Source of the DNA: CAVTWY01 sp963738575
GTDB taxonomy: Bacteria > Pseudomonadota > Gammaproteobacteria > Burkholderiales > Burkholderiaceae_C
Assembly: GCA_963738575.1 (NCBI GenBank)
Contig: CAVTWY010000004.1
Coordinates: forward strand, 620,001 to 684,000
Direction: 5' to 3'
DNA: 64,000 nt
The notes beneath the pieces were generated by a model. It made no database searches. It was not told where the DNA came from and worked only from the letters and a program-made list of their open reading frames with translations. Shown here piece by piece: positions 61,179 through 64,000 of the stretch (position 1 is its first letter; every line of letters begins with the position of its first letter). A program made the position numbers and the translations under genes.

Positions 61179-62543
61179 CTAGACCGTCGTGGGCAAGGCC
61201 GCGTGCATCATGGTGCCACCGCTGCTGCTGTCGATGCGAAAGTAGCCGCCCAGCGACTCGATGCGCTCGCGCATGTGCGTCAGCCCCAGGCCCGTGCGCG
61301 GCCCGCGCATCACCGCGTCAGCGTTGAAGCCTTGGCCATCGTCCTCCACCTCCAGGATTTGCATCGACTGGCCGCGCATCAGCCGCAATTGAACATGCTG
61401 CGCCTGCGCGTGGCTTTCCACATTGCCCAGCGCCTCTTGCGCCACGCGAAAGAGGGCGGTGCTGACAGCCTCGGGCAGCGAGTCGTGCACCTCGTTGCGC
61501 AGCGCCACGTGCACGCCGCTGCGCTGGCCCCAGGTGCTGGCGAGATGTTCCACCGCGCCCGCCAGCCCCAAGTCGTCGAGCAGGGCGGGGCGCAAGTCGT
61601 GCGAAATGCGACGCACCTCGCCCAACACCTCGCGCAGCCGCTCCACCCCTTCTTCCAGTTTTTCGGTCACGGCGGCTTCGGTGTGGGCACTGCTGCGTGC
61701 GCGCTCCAAGGCCGACTCAAAAACGTACTTGACCGACACCAGCCATTGGCTCACGCCGTCATGCAGCTCGCGTGCCACACGCGCCCGCTCGGCCTCTTGC
61801 GACATCACGAGTTGGCCCGCCATGGCACGCACTTTGGCGTCAGCCTTGCGTTGCTCGTTGAAGTTGATCAGCAAGGCGGCTGCCACCACCGCCATGGTGG
61901 CCAGCACGGCAATGCCGCCAATGCGCCAGAGCGTTTCGCTCACGGCTTTGGTGGTGACCTCGCTGATGCGTTGCCGCGCCACCTCGGGCTCGTCAACGTA
62001 GGTGCCCGTCCCGATCATCCACTCCCAACCCGCAATGGGCTCCACGTAGCCCAGTTTGGTTTCGACCTTGCCCGTGCTGGGGCGCGCCCACTCGTATTGA
62101 ACGTAGCCACCGCCTGCGCGAGCTTGGGCCAAGAGCTTTTGAATCGGGTACTGGCCTTGACGGTCTTGCAGCGCGAAAAGGTTTTGGCCCTGCAGCTGCG
62201 GTTGTCGCGTGTAAGACAAGGCGTTGCCATCAAAGTCAAAAACAAAAAAGTAGCCATCGTGGCTGAACTCCAGGCGCCGCAGGATGGCCAGCGCTTCGGC
62301 TTGTGCTTTGGCGTCAGGCATGCCGTCGCGCACCACGTGGGCCACGGCGCTGCGCGCTAGGTTGACAAAGCTTTGAAGCTCGGCTCGGCGTGACGCGAGC
62401 AACACGGGCTCGACGGCGGCCAAATGCAGTTCGGCCAGCACTTGAGACCGCTGCGCCACCACCCATGTGGCAGCCGCAGTGGCCAACACCAGGGGCAGCA
62501 GCGCGATGAGCACCACCGCCCATCGAAGGCGCATCGTCATCAC
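61179..62543 (-). CDS. Cache-domain sensor histidine kinase (NarX/DegS-like HisKA_3)
   Basis: A 454-residue protein. It has a helix at about 8-28 and a periplasmic single Cache domain (SHDGYFFVFDFDGNALSYTRQPQLQGQNLF, GGYVQYEWARPSTG, GWEWMIGTGTYVDEPE). A second helix lies at about 208-228, followed by the HisKA_3 domain (RARVARELHDGVSQWLVSVKYVFESAL) with its phospho-acceptor His and an ATPase with GLGLTHMRERIESLGG. Such Cache kinases often sense small organic acids and control TRAP uptake genes; here that is inference from proximity. Confidence 0.92.
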   Translation of the reverse strand: MMTMRLRWAVVLIALLPLVLATAAATWVVAQRSQVLAELHLAAVEPVLLASRRAELQSFVNLARSAVAHVVRDGMPDAKAQAEALAILRRLEFSHDGYFFVFDFDGNALSYTRQPQLQGQNLFALQDRQGQYPIQKLLAQARAGGGYVQYEWARPSTGKVETKLGYVEPIAGWEWMIGTGTYVDEPEVARQRISEVTTKAVSETLWRIGGIAVLATMAVVAAALLINFNEQRKADAKVRAMAGQLVMSQEAERARVARELHDGVSQWLVSVKYVFESALERARSSAHTEAAVTEKLEEGVERLREVLGEVRRISHDLRPALLDDLGLAGAVEHLASTWGQRSGVHVALRNEVHDSLPEAVSTALFRVAQEALGNVESHAQAQHVQLRLMRGQSMQILEVEDDGQGFNADAVMRGPRTGLGLTHMRERIESLGGYFRIDSSSGGTMMHAALPTTV

Positions 62544-62556
62544 GGCCGCGATGCTT

Positions 62557-64000
62557 TCAGACGGGGTGCGTTTGGGGCGCGGTTGACGCGGTGGCCGCTT
62601 TGGATGCTTGGGCCTTCCACTGGGCCATCAAACCCACCCACTTGGCCCGCGCCGCCACCAAGTGCTTTGCTTTGACGTGCCCGTAGCCTCGAATGTCTTC
62701 GGGGATGCGCGCGATGTCAGTGGCCAACGCTATGTTGCTTGCATTGAGTGCAGGCAACAACCCTTGGATGCAGGATTTGTATTCGCCAATCAGAGCCCGC
62801 TCGTGCCGCCTCTCTTCAGTTTTCCCAAAAAAGTCGAGCGGTCCCCCGCGCAGGCCCTTCATCTTGGCCAGCACTCCAAATGCTTTGCGAACCCATGGGT
62901 TGAAAGGCTGTTTGACAAGCTCGCCCTTGTCGTTGGTCTTGGCCAAACCGGGCGGGGCCAGGTGGTGCACCAGTTTGAAGTCGCCTTCAAACATCGACGC
63001 GATGCGTTCGGTAAAAGCCGTGTCGGTGTGCAGCCGCGCCACTTCGTATTCGTCTTTGTAGGCCATCACCTTGAACAGGTACTTGGCCACGGCGTCGGTC
63101 AGGGGGGTGGCGGTGCCAAGCTTGCTCTCGGCTGCGCGCACGGTGTTGACAAAATCTTGGTAATCGCTGGCGTACGCGGCGTTTTGGTAATCGGTTAGAA
63201 AAGCAACCCGCTTGCTGACCATTTCAGCCAGCGACGGCTTTTTGACAAACTGGATGACTTGCTGCGCCTGAAACAAAGCCTGCACGGCCGCCAGATTGTG
63301 CGCACATTGACGGCCCCACGCAAACGCGGCCTTGTTGTTGTCCACTTGAACGCCGTTTATCTCCATCGCCCGGTGCAGCGCTTGCAGCGACAGGGGGATG
63401 CGGCCTTGCTGCCACGCATACCCCAGCAGCAGCGGGTTGGTGTAGATCGAATTGCCCAGCAACTGGATGGCGGCCTGCTCGGCGTCAAAGGCACCCAACA
63501 GCTCGGCCCCCACGCTGGTTTGCAGGGCCGATTCGCAGTGCCCGCCCGGAAACTGCCAATCGGGGTTGCTGACAAAGCGTGCTGTGGGCGTGCTGTGGGT
63601 GTTGAGCGCAACGTAGGTTTTGCCGCGCTGCATCACGCTCATCGTGTACTTGGAGGCGCCCACGATGCCGTCGCAGGCAATCACCAAGTCGGCTTTGGCG
63701 GTGTCCACCTTGGTGGTGTGGATGGCGCTTTGTTGGTCGGCAATTTGAATGTGGCTCCAGGTGGCGCCGCCTTTTTGCGCCAGCCCACCAGCGTCCTGCG
63801 TGACCACGCCCTTGCCCTCCAAGTGGGCCGCCATGCCCAACAATTGGCCGATGGTGATGACGCCCGTGCCGCCCACACCCGCCACCACGATGCCCCAGGC
63901 TTGTTGGGCCGACGGCAAGACTGGGTGAGGCGGTTCGGCCAGTGCCGCCAGGTCACCTTGGGTTTGCTTCTTGGGCTTTTTGAGCTGCCCCCCTTCGACG
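62557..64000 (-). CDS. Indolepyruvate ferredoxin oxidoreductase-like protein, C-terminal part
   Basis: The frame is open to the right edge, so only the C-terminal 480 or so residues are present. GIVVAGVGGTGVITIGQLLGMAAHLEGKGV and QDAGGLAQKGGATWSHIQI mark the gamma-type catalytic domain of 2-oxoacid:acceptor oxidoreductases. KYLFKVMAYKDEYEVARLH and the long C-terminal region fit the fused beta-/proteobacterial form of about 1200 residues. It oxidises aryl-pyruvates to acyl-CoA in aromatic amino acid breakdown. A lysine-rich linker (GGQLKKPKKQTQGD) precedes the domain. Confidence 0.88.
   Translation of the reverse strand, partial: VEGGQLKKPKKQTQGDLAALAEPPHPVLPSAQQAWGIVVAGVGGTGVITIGQLLGMAAHLEGKGVVTQDAGGLAQKGGATWSHIQIADQQSAIHTTKVDTAKADLVIACDGIVGASKYTMSVMQRGKTYVALNTHSTPTARFVSNPDWQFPGGHCESALQTSVGAELLGAFDAEQAAIQLLGNSIYTNPLLLGYAWQQGRIPLSLQALHRAMEINGVQVDNNKAAFAWGRQCAHNLAAVQALFQAQQVIQFVKKPSLAEMVSKRVAFLTDYQNAAYASDYQDFVNTVRAAESKLGTATPLTDAVAKYLFKVMAYKDEYEVARLHTDTAFTERIASMFEGDFKLVHHLAPPGLAKTNDKGELVKQPFNPWVRKAFGVLAKMKGLRGGPLDFFGKTEERRHERALIGEYKSCIQGLLPALNASNIALATDIARIPEDIRGYGHVKAKHLVAARAKWVGLMAQWKAQASKAATASTAPQTHPV

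Overview
The window looks like chromosomal DNA of a high-GC betaproteobacterium of the order Burkholderiales, probably Comamonadaceae-like. This rests on the style of hemE, priA, the UvrD/Rep-type helicase, the LemA-TPM cluster, the DctPQM TRAP operon and an exosortase/PEP-CTERM system. That placement is inference; no rRNA or other marker gene is present. I see no tRNA, rRNA, CRISPR array or complete insertion sequence.

Region 1 (1-7850) is a graveyard of displaced Rhs C-terminal modules. At least two carry a shared pre-toxin region, a different toxin tip and a small membrane protein overlapping the toxin stop (candidate immunity genes). Most are broken by single-base losses in G runs. Two toxin-antitoxin loci sit among them: a decayed VapBC-type pair and an AbiE pair with an intact antitoxin and a frameshifted toxin. 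The last Rhs relic supplies the stop codon of the adjacent sensor kinase gene.

Region 2 (7841-10570) is a CusRS/CopRS-type metal two-component system divergent from a small exported protein gene that has a perfect CusR-type palindrome upstream. This copy of the small gene is frameshifted. A near-identical, intact copy with the same operator lies about 20 kb away at 30121-30668.

Region 3 (10600-27801) holds a LemA-TPM cluster, lipoproteins, a beta-propeller lipoprotein, a BLUF photoreceptor, two large winged-helix regulators (one frameshifted), a GNAT enzyme, an alpha/beta hydrolase, a heme-c-motif protein and a giant SAM-cyclase-AAA-TPR protein.

Region 4 (27850-34300) is accessory. Three copies of a roughly 110-base leader precede small exported peptides or lipoproteins. 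They are interspersed with HigBA, a TfoX-like protein, a GNAT enzyme, a GIY-YIG protein, an ORF6N protein and relics.

Region 5 (34317-41889) is the most interesting block. One minus-strand run encodes CreB (frameshifted), CreC, a VIT-VWA surface protein with a PEP-CTERM-type tail, an exosortase with a complete Cys/Arg/His set, an EpsI-like partner and a GT51 transglycosylase. It looks like a self-contained regulated system that processes one surface protein, parallel in logic to the sortase-based dedicated systems with VIT-VWA targets.

Region 6 (42023-64000) is mostly core: hemE, priA, an AEC transporter, PhoD-type phosphatase, Rep-type helicase, a LytS/LytTR two-component system, a TRAP operon, BrnTA, a NarL-type two-component system and the 3' part of an indolepyruvate ferredoxin oxidoreductase-like gene. 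Around ten genes in the window carry single-base frame breaks, while the long core genes are intact. Whether the breaks are decay or read error is an open question.
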